DNA of 64,000 bases from Temnothorax longispinosus. Taxonomy: Eukaryota > Arthropoda > Insecta > Hymenoptera > Formicidae. The notes beneath the pieces are model-generated. The model was given only the letters and a program-made list of their open reading frames with translations. It did not search any database and was not told the DNA's origin. This document shows, one piece after another, positions 10,109 through 23,620 of this stretch (its first letter is position 1; the number at the start of each line of letters is the position of its first letter). The DNA lies in contig NC_092368.1 in NCBI RefSeq assembly GCF_030848805.1, positions 17,229,341-17,293,340 on the forward strand, in the 5' to 3' direction. The translations under genes and the position numbers were made by a program.

Positions 10109-12547
10109 ATGGACCCCGATCGGAACGCGGCGTTCGATTCCGTGGCCGTGTTCGCCCCGGTTCTTTTAATCCTCGCTACGTGCTTGACGGTCTTCCACAG
10201 GCTGAGGTGAGTTACTCGCTCCATCCTGCTTCATATATACGTTCCTCGCGTCTCTTTTGAGAGCGCCCCTCATTCACCGCGATTAACGTTAATGTTCCTG
10301 CAGGGCGAGATGGCCCGTGAAGGTAAACTGCTGGTTTTGCAACGAGAACACGAAGGTCTGGCGGCAGAATCTGGGCTGGTGGTTGTGCCCTTGGTGCGAA
10401 CAGTACAACGGCTTTTCCAAGGTAGATTAGCATTGAGTCATCTCTTTTTTTTCTTTTGCCTCCTACAACTGTCCACTCGCTGGAAGACAATTTCTTAACG
10501 TGGTATATATCGATGAATGCAAAATACTTGTTTTCCAGAATGGCGATTACGCGTATGATATTCCGGAGCAGTATGCAACGTCGAACGTACGTACGAGATA
10601 CTGCAGACTGTCCGAAGGAAGTGACAATCGTCACGGCCTCGAGGGCAAGCTCTGTGAGTATTGCAACAAGCGGGAGAGTCTGAAATTGTCGGAGCTGTCA
10701 AACTTCGAGCCCAAGAGCAACAGGCTTTTCGACACGGAGCTGAAGGCGTTTAAGGAGCACCTGGAAGTGAGATATCCGCTGTGCGACAGCTGCAAATTGA
10801 CGGTGCGGGACGCGTTGCGCAGGCAGGCGGTGTGGCTGACTCGTTATAAGATGCTGTTCTTCAGGCGGAAACCAATTAAGACGCTTGTCGGCGTAAGTAC
10901 ATTTGCTGAAGGAAACGTCGGTGTAGAGATTAACGGATTGATGTTCCAAACGTTCGTTACGTTGTCACAAATATCTGCCAACGTTTCCATTAATATCCCC
11001 CAACAACATGCGGTTGTAGCAACGAATAATCGTTTGTTAGCGCTCTTGCAGAACGCAAGAAAGTCGGAAAGCATTTTCCGAGCTGTCTCGATGGTTCAAC
11101 TCGCGATACTCGTGTACAACCACGACTTCGTTTGGCTGCCAATCGGGGGACTGTTCTTTCACCTGTGCGCTTATTGGGCGAGCTCAACGAGGAACAGGAG
11201 TTCCGATGTGTTATTGATACTTTTATGGTTCTGCCTTATTATCCTCGTGTCCGTCAAGAGTTCGGCGACTCTTCTAAGTGCTTGGCTCACAACGGAGCAC
11301 ATCGCGCAGTACCGCATGGTGAGCTAAACGAACGGGAAATTTATTCTAGCGCTCGAATATATCTGTAAATTTAGCTTATCGGTCTGTCTCTTTTCAGATA
11401 GCGGTGTGCGCAATTGTTATAGCTTTGGTGAGCCTAAGATCCGGTATAAAATGTATCCGGTATAAAAATACATTGACCGGCTCAGTGGTGTTCAAGAAGA
11501 TCAAGTTGCGCTCACAAAACGCTGCCTCGCCTCAACTTGCGTGTAACAATCAAAGCGGAAACAGTATCGTTCCAAGCGAAATGAACGACAGTATTAAATC
11601 GTCGGTCTACGCGACGAGTGAATTGTCTTCCACTGAAATCAAATTCAGCAAGTCGCATTCAGCAATGTAAGTATCTTACGTCGTTTCTGTCGCTCCTCTT
11701 GATACGCGAACGTCTGTTATTTCCATTTGTTTTCAGACTGAGACAGAAACTGTCTACGATCACTGCAAACGAGGGTAACAACGGTTACGTGAACTCCATT
11801 TCTCAAAATGAGAATAGTCTACCGGACTGCTGCTTGAACGACAGCCTGAGCACTCTTCTCCTGAGCGAGGAGTCGCCGAGGTGCGGCAGGAACGCGAAGG
11901 TAGCGCCGGCGATCTTCGAGCGAAGGATATACAGCGCGACGAGCTCCGAGAATCTGTTCAGGAGATCCGGCAGCGCGTACAGCAAGAGGAGGTGCATCCT
12001 GTCGCCGCCGAAGCTCAGATCGGTGACGCAGACCTCGTGGGTGGCGGGCGGTTACTGGCAGGAGGGTATGATGACCGCCACGCCGCCGACGCTCTCGCGG
12101 TCGTCCAGCCAGAGCTCCGGCTTCGGCTCGGTCGGCTCCTCCAATCTCGCGCCCTCCCGCGAGCCGTCCGTGCACGAGTTCGACCGGTGCTCCGTCGTGT
12201 CGGAGGCCACGCGATGGTCGTGCCAGACGGCGCGTCCGGGCCCGGTCGCGAGGCACGACTCGCCGGTGCCCCGTCCGCAGTCGCGGTACTCCGACGCGAC
12301 GGGGGGTCACTCGCGATCGGTGCTGTCGTCGCCGACGATTCGCGCGACGCACAACGCAGACAATCACAATCAGGTCCAGGAGAGCTGCGTTCGCGGACCG
12401 AACGTCGAGGATCGAAACGGCTCGGTGCCGGTGTACGCCGGTCATCACACGACGACGGTCATCGCGAGCCCCGGCTGGCTGTCAGCGCTGCTCTGCGGCT
12501 CGCTGATACTGAATATGATAGTGCTGTGCACTACGCTGTTACGTTAA
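10109..12547 (+). CDS. TMEM201: TMEM201/SAMP1-like inner nuclear membrane protein (Ima1 N-terminal domain)
   Basis: Exons 10109-10206, 10304-10421, 10539-10892, 11052-11318, 11398-11666, 11737-12547; 638 residues. A first hydrophobic segment (VAVFAPVLLILATCLTVF) is followed by the Ima1-type zinc region: CWFCNENTKVW, NLGWWLCPWCEQYNGFSKNG, DYAYDIPEQY, then CEYCN and CDSC, so four CxxC pairs. Further membrane segments lie in 11052-11460 (HDFVWLPIGGLFFHLCAYWA, LLILLWFCLIILVSV, IAVCAIVIALVSL) and at the very end (ALLCGSLILNMIVLCTTLL). Between the last two is a long Ser-rich, disordered segment facing the nucleus. The family (TMEM201, fission yeast Ima1) links the LINC complex, lamina and spindle microtubules. 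Intron 3 (10893-11051) is 159 bases and stop-free in frame. Confidence 0.9.
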
Positions 12548-13810
12548 CGTCGCGACGACCGGAATCGCCGCGCGCCGGATCGTTGTGTGTTCACGCGGTA
12601 AATTTTTATCAATCGCCACAACTATTTATGTGATCGCTAGCGTTAATTGAACCTCGAGTAATCGGCGAGTGCGGTCGGCTCGACCGGGGAAGATCTTTCA
12701 ATAATACATCGTTTTTCTTTCTTCCTAATCTCGCATGCGATCTTCTACTGCCGATTTCTTAGAGTCTAAAGATTTAATCTTCCGATCTTGGGATTACTTG
12801 GGAAATACTTAGAGATGGTACAATTACTGCCAATTAAGGGATGAGCACAATGTTCCATTCTACTGCCGGGAAAACAGGAAATACGTTACACACTGCCAAT
12901 ATACTTGCTCGTCGAACATATCTGCCAGTCTGCGCCTCTTTTTTTTCTTTTATTGGATGTCCGTAGAGAGACACACTGCCACGTTTTATCCTCTGGCCGT
13001 CTCGAATATTTTGTATAGATTACTGTATAGATTATCTTCTCTTCCGTATTTATGTGAACATTCGTCCGCTCGGTTTCTTTAATCACCTTTTCCCCCCGCA
13101 AGTACACGCCCGTTTGCCATTTTCGTCGAGACGGTGGTCTCTCGGATCTTTATTGCTCTGACGTAGGGCTGGACTTTACGGGGCTTCTCGCTCAATGTCG
13201 ATTTTGTGAATGCGTAAACGGAATGCCTCTACGCATTCCGAGTACGATACATTTTTCGGATTTCTCGCGTCTCATCTTTTGGAAGTAATTTTGCGCGAAG
13301 GGGAAATCGCTGCGCGGTGTCTCGCAATGTATCGTTTTTCGTTTGTATCAAGTGCGTATCGAATAGAGCACTTCATACAACGCTTTTTCCCTTCGTATGG
13401 AATTATTTCGGAGAGGATGGGACGCGCGAATGACTTTTTCACGTTCTGTAATCATTTATGAAAACTTTAAGCCTCTGTGAGAAATACGTACGTAGCTGTA
13501 GTGATAAGTATAATTTGTTTACGCGTTACGCGCCAAATGTCTCGTTTTTTTACATGTAATATTTATCGGCAAAAAAAAGACCGATTGTATATATACATAC
13601 TGCCGGGAACTTTGTAAAAAGAAAGGAAAGATGCGCGCTCTACGACAGGCGCACGTATGTAGGTCTCTTCTTAGCCTGTGGACTGGGAAACTTGTTGTAA
13701 TAATCATGTTGTTTATTGTATTCCAATTATTGTATGTTTTGATATCTACTGATATTGTACAATTCTATCGATAAGAATAAAACGTGAACTTTTACAATAC
13801 GATCCACCGA
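12548..13810 (+). other. TMEM201 3' UTR
   Basis: No coding exon is visible. A poly(A) signal AATAAA lies at 13776-13781, in a sequence typical of a transcript end (GATAAGAATAAAACGTGAAC), so the 3' UTR is probably about 1.25 kb. Small open frames have no family features. Confidence 0.5.
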
Positions 13811-15490
13811 GTGGTGTCGCCTTTAATTCCGTCGAGAAGGTAAAACCGTAAGCAAAAGCAGAAGGGAAAACAGAAGAAGCAATTTCGTACAAATTAACTA
13901 TAAAGCTCGCATTAAAAACTTTTCGCGTGACTTTATAATGACTTTAGAAAGTAAACGCAAATTAAATAAGTATCAAAAGTTAAATCTTTTCAAGTAGAGC
14001 GATATCAATGCAGGGATTTTACGCACGCGCAATAAAGATGTGTGTATGTATAATATATTTTTTTATTATATTTTTTATTATATTACCTTATAAATATATT
14101 TCTTTCGGAGATTACTTCGCCGGGACAATATGCGGTGCGACAATAAATAAATAAAGTGAATACAGTCGTGTGATTTTCCTTACCTTATTCTTTTCTTTTT
14201 TTTTTTCAATATAAGCACTGTTCGTTTTTCGATAATCAAATAATAATAATAATAATAACGATATCTCATCTTAAAATTACAGTTTTAATCCGAGGAGAAT
14301 ATTGTATTACAATTCATAATAGTACCTTGTAGCTACAGCCTCTCTTCTACACCCTGCATACAAATTTGCTACCGCCTAGTGTCTAGGAAAAAAATGTTTA
14401 GAATTGCAGCTATGCGTTTCTTTTTTTCACGTTTTCGTCTCGTTTTTTTTTTATTTCGCTACATTGCTGTTTCAGATGAGGTAGATCTGAACTCGATTGC
14501 TGATGCGAAAAACGTACTCGCGGAGAGTACTCTCGTACATGACCAAAAAAAAAAGGATCTTTACAAAAATCGTTTGCGTAAACCGTCGGAACTTAAACGT
14601 TCTGCTCGCTGAGATTCTCTGAGATCGTCCTCTCGACAACGAAACGGGAAATCCTTTTCTTTCTCTATTTTGTCTTTTTTTTTTCGAAAAGTCGCGATGA
14701 AGAAACGAAAAAACGCTTCGCTCGTCGTCGAGACGAAGAGACCGCGGTTTTGTAGATCGACCTCTTCTTTAACAGTGACTGGACTGGATGGCTGCGTGCA
14801 CATAAATCGTTACAGTCTCGCCTACTTGACTTGCGATAGGTGTAAGTGTAATTATTATTCGTTTTCTTTTTTTTTTCCTTTTCTCAGACACGCCGGAGAC
14901 AATTATGAAAATAATATACCGACAGCTCTCTGTCTTCCGCGAGTTCGTCGGCGAACGTTATTTCGATACATTACACATACATCGTTATTCGTTAATAATA
15001 AGGATCGATCGTTGCTGTTGCGCTTTAAAAGGGATTGTTGTCGCCTACTATCACAAAGATCGGTAGCGATTTCTTTACATGATTCCTTACGTAATCTCGT
15101 GCTTCTTAAACTTCTTTCGAAGAATGGGAAATCTGAAATCGACGATCGCGGAATTACAATGGTTCGTCGAAGCCGATGATTTCGATTAATTTAATGAATC
15201 AGCGGGAGAAAGGGAGAGAGAGAAACGCGTACCGTTACAGGCGCTCATTACAGTTTTCAGCGCAACACGATTGGGGGAGGGAGAGAAATACATTCATCGG
15301 CGTCTAAAGGGGGACGCGCGTTGAAGAGAGAAACATTAACATTACAGACGTGTTGGTGTGTGTGTATTATGTTATATCTGCGATAAATACAATTCGTGCA
15401 TAGAACGCATGCTTGCCTTCCCTCTTTCACCACGGAGAGGAACATACACTTTCCTCTACGTTCCGAAACGTTACGCGAAACTAACGTGAC

Positions 15491-15494
<4 letters not shown>

Positions 15495-15545
<51 letters not shown>

Positions 15546-15549
15546 ATAT
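15495..15549. repeat. (TA)n microsatellite
   Basis: About 55 bases of almost pure TA dinucleotide with one phase slip, in non-coding DNA. Confidence 0.95.
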
Positions 15550-17480
15550 GTATATCGTATATTTACATACATCCGACAAAAATAGCTTAAAGATAATTGC
15601 ACTCGCATTAATGCACCACTAATGCACACTTGTCGGTCGTCTTCGCCTATACGTACGACCAAAGAGGAAAAAAAAAGAACGCAACTTTCTCGTCCTCGAT
15701 ACAGTTATATATCACAAAAGTTAAGAGAGAAAGAAATGGGTAGTGTGGTAAAGGAAAAAGCAAGTATTAGTCGAATACTTCTTCTCGAGTCGAGTTTACA
15801 TCACACATCTTCCCCGCGCCGCTGCTCCGCGAAGAAGCTTCCGTAACGGTGCGACTCACTACACCCGTTTATCGTTAGATAAGTCCCGCGAGCGCTCTCA
15901 GTTTAGCTCGGCTCTGAGAATTTCCGCGATCTCGAGGAGGATCGAAAAAAAAACTGGATTTTTATAAATAAAATCTGCTTCCATAAATAGCTCTCGCTCG
16001 CGACAGAAGGTGATTACATCGATTGCGCGCGGTTGAGAACCTGTTACAAAAGCGATAAACGCAGGCTCGCAGAATGCCCGCATGTACGAGAAAAATGTAT
16101 ACGAGCGTACCTGTGAGAGGCCGTCGTTAACCGTCCGCCCGGGCCATTCGCTTAATCGGGCGTAATTCGTATCTTATCGTGATTATAAATTAGCAACGAT
16201 ACGGCTATCTCGAGCGCGTGATCATACGTAGAGAAGCCTTATAAAATGGATTTACAAAGAGACGTGCGATAAATCGCGTGTAAATTGGGCGGGAAAAAGA
16301 GCGTAGAAAATAACGTGATACAAAACGCGCGAGAACTGAGCTAGGTTTAAAAAAAAGGGAGTAACAAATCGCGAGGATCTCTCGAGAAGGATTAACGAAG
16401 GCGACGCCGCGAATGAGAGACGCGGGAGCGCGAAACTCCGACAGATTCTCTTCCTCTTCCCTTCCTTCCTTCCTTTCGGGACGGGCAGATTTCACTGGGT
16501 TTCATCGCTCGATCGGAAGAAGCGGGGAAGAAGAAAGTCCGAGGCTCGTCGGAAGAAGACCGAGGCTTAGCGTCGCTCGGTGGTCGCCAGGGAGCAGCAA
16601 AAGGAGCGTGTCGGGGATAAATTAATCTAAATTAGACGCACGCGAGAGAAATGGTCGGCGAACTATACGCACGATAGCCGGTATAGTCGCTTCAAATCGC
16701 TCTACTTTCCCGTCGCGGAATAGGTCCTCGTGAATTTTCCTCGCTCTGATAAGATCGCACACCGGCGCGGCCGCCGTAAACGCGAGAGCTCTGGAGAGGC
16801 AATGCCTCGCTTGACCAGAGATCAAGTGTGCCCTCCGGGCAAAAAGCGCACTGGGACCTTCGGGGCCCGGGCCTAGGACGCTAGAACTCGGTCTGAATTC
16901 TCGTCTTTTACGCTTGGACCGCTTGGAAATAATGTTGCTGTCGAGTGCGTAAAGTCCACTTACACAATTCGTGCCGATTACAATTTATACTTTGTATCCG
17001 AGTTCTAGCGGCTGAGGCATAGAGCGCTCTTATCGCGAGGTTATTCTTATCAGCTAGCAGAGAGATTTCTTACGATTACGAATACTTGTGTAAGTATTCA
17101 TCTTTACGCGATCATCTTCACGCTTGCTCGAAGCCGCATGTCCGATCGTTTTCTTGATTAGTGAACCGGTATCCGAACTAAACACCTTAAATATTCGTTG
17201 CCCCTCTCCTTCGAGATCACGAGGATCCTGGATTGCGGCAAGTATTTCTTAGTATTTCTCTCCATTAAATTTTTTAGACTGTGCGATTTAAATATAGACA
17301 CTAAAGTATAAATTATTTCGAGACTGGCGAGAGGCTTCTCCGTGTGATTCGTTCGATTCAGACGTTCATATTTTAAAATACCTATTATCGAATCGGTATC
17401 ATGCATATATATGTATGTGACATTAAATTATAAATAATTTATAAAAATTAACTATTTACATCGACAGGACATGCAGCGCT

Positions 17481-17551
17481 TGTGACATATGTATATATAT
17501 ATATATATATATGTCACATATATATATATTGTATATATATGTCACATATAT
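17481..17551. repeat. AT-rich palindromic microsatellite
   Basis: TA repeats framed by TGTGACATATG and ATATGTCACA; the ATATGTCACATATA unit occurs twice. It can form a cruciform or hairpin. Confidence 0.8.
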
Positions 17552-18429
17552 ATTGTATATAATTTAATGCATTTATCTTATATATACCTAAGCACATGCT
17601 TGCTCTGAGAAACAGAGGAAAGAAACAATTAAAAGAACTGGCGGTGCTCTCTCCTTGCGAATAATATAGTACTATGCCCTTACATTAATAATAATTATAA
17701 CATTTATGCATATCCGTTATACATAAGAGCCGCTGGAATTCTTTTGTTTTCATCGATGAAAGCGTTCTTGCATTCGTTTTCTGTAAAAGTGAAGGGTATT
17801 TTGGCATTATGCGATCACGATCACTGTACGCTGTTACCCATATCTGTGTGTGTGTGTGATCAGGAACATGGAAAAAAAAGAGAGGAAAACAAATAAATTT
17901 CCAAAGTAACGTTGAACAGTTAAATAAAATTTCATATTTCATGAAATTAAACATCGTGATACTTCGATATAAATTATATTATAAATTATACGGCGGTAAT
18001 CGCAACTGAGAACGTCTCAAATAATTGAACTAAGCCGTGCAAAAAAGGATGCGATTCGATCGTATACGTTAAAAAGGAACGTCGCGAGGTTTGTTCGCTT
18101 TTTTTTTTTTATTCGCTTATTTCCTCCTTAATGAAATCGCGCGAGAAGCTTGGTGCCAAGGTAGTAGACGTAACAAAATCGACCCACTTACTCTAAAGCG
18201 CAGAGCTGCCTGGGGAGCCGCCACCCCTTTTGTAACGCAAAACCGAACAAACCCACACAACGACACACAATGTAGGCTTTTTAATTAAGTGAATCTAAAA
18301 AAAAAAGAAAAACAAGATGATTGTACATACAAGACGAGGGAAGTTTACGAAAAAAAAAAAGAAAGAAAAAGAGAGACGACTGGCGATTTTAACTGGCGCG
18401 GTATGTAGCCGGAGGAAAAGAGAAGGAAA

Positions 18430-21400
18430 CTACTCCTTACCACGATTGCCGGTTCTGATGGCGTTGACGTTACTCAGGTGGTGCTGACCGGCCCGAATCG
18501 GCTTCGCGATCTGTGCGCTCGGTCCGCGACGCGCCAGATTCTTTTGCCTAACCGCCTCCTTGATCCGATCCACCTCGTACTGGTAGCGCTTACGATCTCG
18601 CATCGCGCCCTCCTTGGCGTCGCGCAGCGCCGTCTCCAGAGCCTTGACGCGCTCCATCGTCGCTCGCAATCGTTTCTCCAGTTTAGGCAGCTCGCAGCGA
18701 AGGTCTGCATTGTCTCTGACAAGTTGCTTGTGCACCTATGATACAAATGCGTATTATATACAGAATTAATATATTAATAGCACAAATATACATATATATA
18801 AATAATAAGGGCAAATCTTAATTATAACTTGATTATAATCAATAGTGACATATTAATAGAAAATATATTAGTAAATAAATGTGAATTAATAGATGATTTG
18901 CACGCGTTTGAGTTGTACCTTCGTTAACTGGTCCAGATTGTTTTCCAAGAAGGATATTTTTTGTTTCTGCGCGAGGGAACCACCATCATCCTCGTTATCT
19001 TCCGCATTGATGGTCTTCTTTATTCTAGCCTGCAGATCCTGGACGAACAATTTGCGTAGATTGTGCAAGGTCTGCAGTTCTTTGGCTACCGTGTCTTCCA
19101 AACCCTTGAGATCTTTCCTTGCCTGGAATTTATTCGACGTGATTATAAATTTAATTTAGACTGCATTTGATTAGACAGACTTGCTCGTCCGTCACATAAA
19201 TTGTTCTATCAAACGTACTTGTTCTCGGCGCTCGTTCAACAGCATAAGTTCCTGCAGCTTGACCGATTTGTTGGCCTCCTCTTGTTTCAGCCGTTCGTAA
19301 TCGGCTTGCATTTGCTGGTGTGCCAGAGTGAACTTCTGATTGAGGTCTTTGAGCTCGCTGATCAGTTCCTGTTTCTCAGATAGTTCGTCCCTAAGCGCAG
19401 CAACCTTCAATAGAGTTAAATCCAATGTTAGAAAATTTGAAACCAAGGCAAAATAGTTAAAACTTTAGTTTGATTGGAATGTGTTCCACAAATAAGCAAC
19501 CTGTTTTTGATGCGCATCCCTCAGCTGATCCATCTGCTCCTCCAAGGCCACTCGCATCTTCGTCGCCGCCTCCTTCTCCTCGGCCTTCTCCTTGTTGGTA
19601 ACAGCCTGCACCTGTTCGGCAGCCTTTAACTTGGCGCATTCCTCGCGCAACGCATCTACGTCCTCCTCCAGACCTCGTTTGCGTGCATCGGCTTCCTTCA
19701 TCGATTCCGACAGCGTTTGCATACGGGCCTCGTGTTGCGAGATCAACAGTCGGTACTCAGCCAAGTCCTTCTCGTACTCGGAAACCTAGACATTTATGCA
19801 AAACAAAGATTGATTAAAGGATAGTGACGTGGAGAAGAAATCGTGATTAATGCGATGACGTGAAACGCAGCCACTCACTTTCTTGTTACAGTCTGTTTGG
19901 AAGCTTTCCAATCCCTGACACCGCTGGACCAGATTCTTCACCTCGGACTTCATTTTGCTGATGAACAGTCTCGCCACCGTGAACTCTTCCTCCAATTTAC
20001 CATTGCTCTCCGGTGGAGCGATCTTGAATTCAAATTGAGGTTGTAATTGATATAATTTGTATTAAATAAATCACGAAAAGTAATTTAATCTTTATACTTT
20101 TATTTTTACTTAGTAATTTGATCCTTACTTTTAGGTTTTCGTTAGACTCGCCACCGATAGCCACCCCGATCTCCCCTAAATCTTTTAAGAAGTTTGCTAG
20201 CATCTCCGCGATGCGTTTCCTCTGATGCGCCGACATGTCACGTAACTGTTGCAGCTCGGACGCGGTGTTGTTCAAAGCTACTTGTTTAGCCAGGAGCTCT
20301 TCTGTCATTGATTCCTGTTCCTTGTTCTTCAGCTCGACCTAAAGTTAGAGTAGCAAGAATAAAAAAAAAAGCTTGTCCACTTTTCTGAACAGTAGTCTCT
20401 TCCATCGTTCACAAACAATTACCTCTTGCGATTTCTGATCGTAATTGACCGCAAGTTCTTCCAACGCTTGCAGCACCTCCTTTACTTCCTCTTTGGCGCT
20501 CTCGTTCTCTTGCTGTATTCGATTCATCTCCTGTTGCAACTGTTCGTAATCTCGCCTTGCGCTGGCGATAAGTTCCTCCTGTTCCTCCATCTGCTCCTTC
20601 AGTTTCTCGACATATTGCGACTGTTGATTGATCTCCTCATCCTTGTCATCCAACTGTTGATACAACCTCTCACGTTCCTCTTCGAGTTTTTGCCTTTCCT
20701 CGTTCGAGAGGGAACCAATCATAAGACCGCCGCCGGGAGTAGCAGGCATGGGACTGTCGTCCAATTTAACTGTAAAACAAAGAACTTTGTAATACACGAT
20801 CTGCAAAAATTACACTAATCTAATCTAATCTTAGAGAAAGATTATACAATTTTGCAATCATAATCTTTTCATCCATGTTGTTTTAATATATATAAAACTT
20901 AATTAGATGGGTGTGTTTAAACTGTATTCATTACCTTCGATGGGTGCAGTGATCGGTGTGGTAACATCCGGTCCTTCAACGAGGCTGACCTGCTCCTCGG
21001 GTTTGACGGTCTCACCCTGCCGCCAACGCGACAATTCGGCCTCCAATTTGTCCACCTTGCCTTTCCATCTCGCCACTTTCTCCTTCTCGCGTTCGTAGCG
21101 ACGTTTCCATTCTTCGGCCGTGAGTTCCTCGTTGACGCATACAACGTTCTTGATGGTCTTGGCGCGTTTACCTGTAATAAACACGGTCTGTGAAATCTGC
21201 CGAGAACAGAGCAGCGCGTATCGTGATAGGTAAAAAAAAATATAGTATAAATCTACCGAAATCTAAAGTCGATTTCGTTTCAGATTCGTTGAAACTAGCG
21301 GGAGAGCAACAGATGATGATCGTGGTCCTGGCGTTGCCACCCAAGGATTCTTGTAAGATTCTCGTTAGCTTGGAGTCACGATAAGGAATGTGAGTCTTAT

Positions 21401-23620
21401 TGCCGTCAGCCAAGGCCGAAATTACGTTACCAAGTGCAGACAGGGATTTGTTGATGTTCTTCGCTTCGTCCAGCACCGTTCCTTCTGCACCGGTTTTAGA
21501 AACCTAACAAAACGTGAGAATATGAAAAATATAATAATAATAATCACAATGAAAATAGGAAAAAAATATGGTTTGTTAATAAAATCTCACCTTTTCGGAA
21601 CCTGCTAAATCGACGAGGTACAGTTTGCCGGAGAGTTTCTTTTGATTCTCCAAATTCTCTTGTTTGACGTTTATAAGGAAAACGGAATGGGAACGTGAGC
21701 TGTGCTCGTTCATGTTGGTCACGGCGATGTGCCGGTTTGACTTGCCCTCCTCTATCACCTCGAACACTTCCTCAGGACTAGAAACAAACCGCTCGGTCGC
21801 GCCCTTCACGAACGGCACCCGGTTCTTGTCTTCGTGTACGCTTAAGTTAACCTTAGATACTGAAACAGGAAATCGTGGAGATTCACTTTGAAAAGAGAGC
21901 GTACAGAGATATAGACTGTATAAACGGTGTGATTTTTTAATAATAAATAAATGTAAGATCAAACGAGGACTCACCATCGAGAAGATCCCTGATTTTATCC
22001 ATGTAAATCTCAAAGTATGACACTTTGATATGGAATTCCAGGTTCTCCTCCATGCCGTAAATATGATTGAAGATGTCATTGACAATTCTCGGGATAATGC
22101 CCTGTTTGTTTGGATCGCCGATGACTCCTTCCATTGTGTGCGTTTTACCTGCGTATGAAGAATATTATAAGTATGACATGTTATAATTTTTATTCTGCAA
22201 AGTGCCTTTGGAAAAGCACTCTTTGATTTTTCAGATCTTCTGTGCTTCTATGCTTTTATTCCACAAAATTGGTGCATGTTTAGGCAACAAATGTAAAATA
22301 CGGCAAATCTTATTAAAAAATTTAAGTGAACTCTACAAAACTCATATAACACTTGCAAAATAAAAATCAAATCTTTGAAGAGACAATAGTTCCCCCGAGT
22401 TCTAATAAAATATTCTGAGGATTTTAGATTTTTTTCAAACTTTCCTAGGTAATAAGCACCCTGTTTTACAATCAATGTCTTGAATACAAAGACTCTTTAC
22501 CTGACGATGTTTGACCATATGCAAAAATGGTTCCGTTATATCCTGCCAGAACATCTGTGACGATAGACTTTGCGGCCTCATTGTAGACTTTGTCTTGCGT
22601 AGCATTCGGTTTAAACACTTTATCAAAGAGGTATACTTTGCCCTGCAATCAATATATCGTGTAGCCAAAAATTTACATTCAGAACGTGATAAGCTTTCAA
22701 TAAAAATAAATCTCTTATGAATATTAATCGCACAAAACTTTCCTTATTTCTCAACTAGAATAATCTATTATAAATGTCTAATTAAAAGCACACAAGTCAT
22801 TATATGAAGCGTATCAGATTGCATAGAGTTATTGTTACACTTATCGTGTACAGTATTTTCCAATGATTTAAATTCCCAAAAGACGTTACTAACTGCAGTA
22901 CTCCTTAGAAATGTGTAAACTAAATGTGTAGAAACTATGAATCACAGATCTAACATGGATCTATATATACATCATCTATGAAAAACGTACTTTGCTCTGC
23001 AATCGAAATATCATGTAGCTAAAAATTTACATTTAGAACATGATAAGCTTTCAATAAAAATAAATCTCTTATGAATATTAATCACACAAAACTTTCCTTA
23101 TTTCTCAACTAAAATAATCTATTATAAATGTCTAATTAAAAGCACACAGGTAATTATATGAAACGTATCAGACTGCATAGAGTTATCGTTACACTTATCG
23201 TGTACAGTATTTTCCAATGATTTAAACTCCCAAAAGACGTTACTAACTGCAGTACACAGAATGCTAAATGCAGAGTGGACTCTTAAAATCCTTAGAAATG
23301 TATAAACTAAATGTGTAGAAACTATAAATCACAGATCTAACACGGATCTATATATACACAACATTTATATAGAAAAACGTATCTACACACGATGTATGCA
23401 ACAATAAGGGAGAACGGGAGCGGATCCCGACGTTCGCGTAGGCGCGGAGCGCCCCACGTACCCCGATGGAGATGCAGTTCTCATCGCCGCCGGACGGGAA
23501 CTTGACGATGAACTTGGAGCCGGCCTTCTCCTCGGAGTCGTTCAGCGGTCGGAACCTGCAGACCACCTTGATGCTGTCCTCGGCGGCGATCTCTCGCTCC
23601 CTCGGCGTCTCCATTGCCAT
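18430..23620 (-). CDS. Khc: Kinesin-1 heavy chain
   Basis: Thirteen exons, transcription order: 23620-23462, 22642-22501, 22148-21975, 21859-21591, 21503-21257, 21171-20935, 20769-20423, 20338-20129, 20022-19879, 19785-19501, 19404-19219, 19122-18919, 18735-18430; 2910 bases, 969 residues (fly Khc 975 as I recall). Motor domain 1-340: EDSIKVVCRFRPLND, P-loop [20 protein letters not shown], switch I NEHSSRSH, switch II DLAGSEK, microtubule loop HIPYRDSKLTRILQ. Neck linker near KNVVCVNEELTAEEW, then coiled coils with the hinge around DDSPMPATPGG. The tail keeps the autoinhibitory and cargo region with QIAKPIR. The protein is a plus-end-directed motor for vesicles and mRNPs. The start MAMETPREREIAAEDS was chosen because it gives the usual short N-terminus; the frame is open further upstream. 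Complete and intact. Confidence 0.96.
22634..23375. repeat. Tandem duplication in Khc intron 1 (two units of about 355-385 bases)
   Basis: Copy 1 (about 22634-22985) and copy 2 (about 22988-23375) are closely similar, for example AAGCTTTCAATAAAAATAAA and CTTATCGTGTACAGTATTTT occur in both. Copy 1 includes the first nine coding bases of exon 2 and its splice acceptor, and copy 2 retains a mutated acceptor (TTGCAG|AGCAAAGTA on the minus strand). Copy 2 carries about 35 extra bases near 23257-23290 that copy 1 lacks. Confidence 0.85.

Larger units (their letters stand above)
13811..18429. other. Gene-free stretch downstream of Khc; candidate long Khc 3' UTR
   Basis: 4.6 kb with no credible exon on either strand. 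It contains poly-T/poly-A tracts, (TA)n at 15495-15549, and an AT palindrome with TGTGACATAT and ATATGTCACA at 17481-17551. The absence of mobile elements contrasts with the rest of the window. Neuronal kinesin genes often have long 3' UTRs, so part of it may be transcribed with Khc from the minus strand. That is inference. Confidence 0.4.

Noticed and set aside
11819..12633. 209- and 250-residue frames antisense to or out of phase with the last TMEM201 exon
   Set aside because: Arg/Ala-rich composition expected from GC-rich DNA; the +2 frame is continuous with the upstream TMEM201 exons and ends in a membrane segment.
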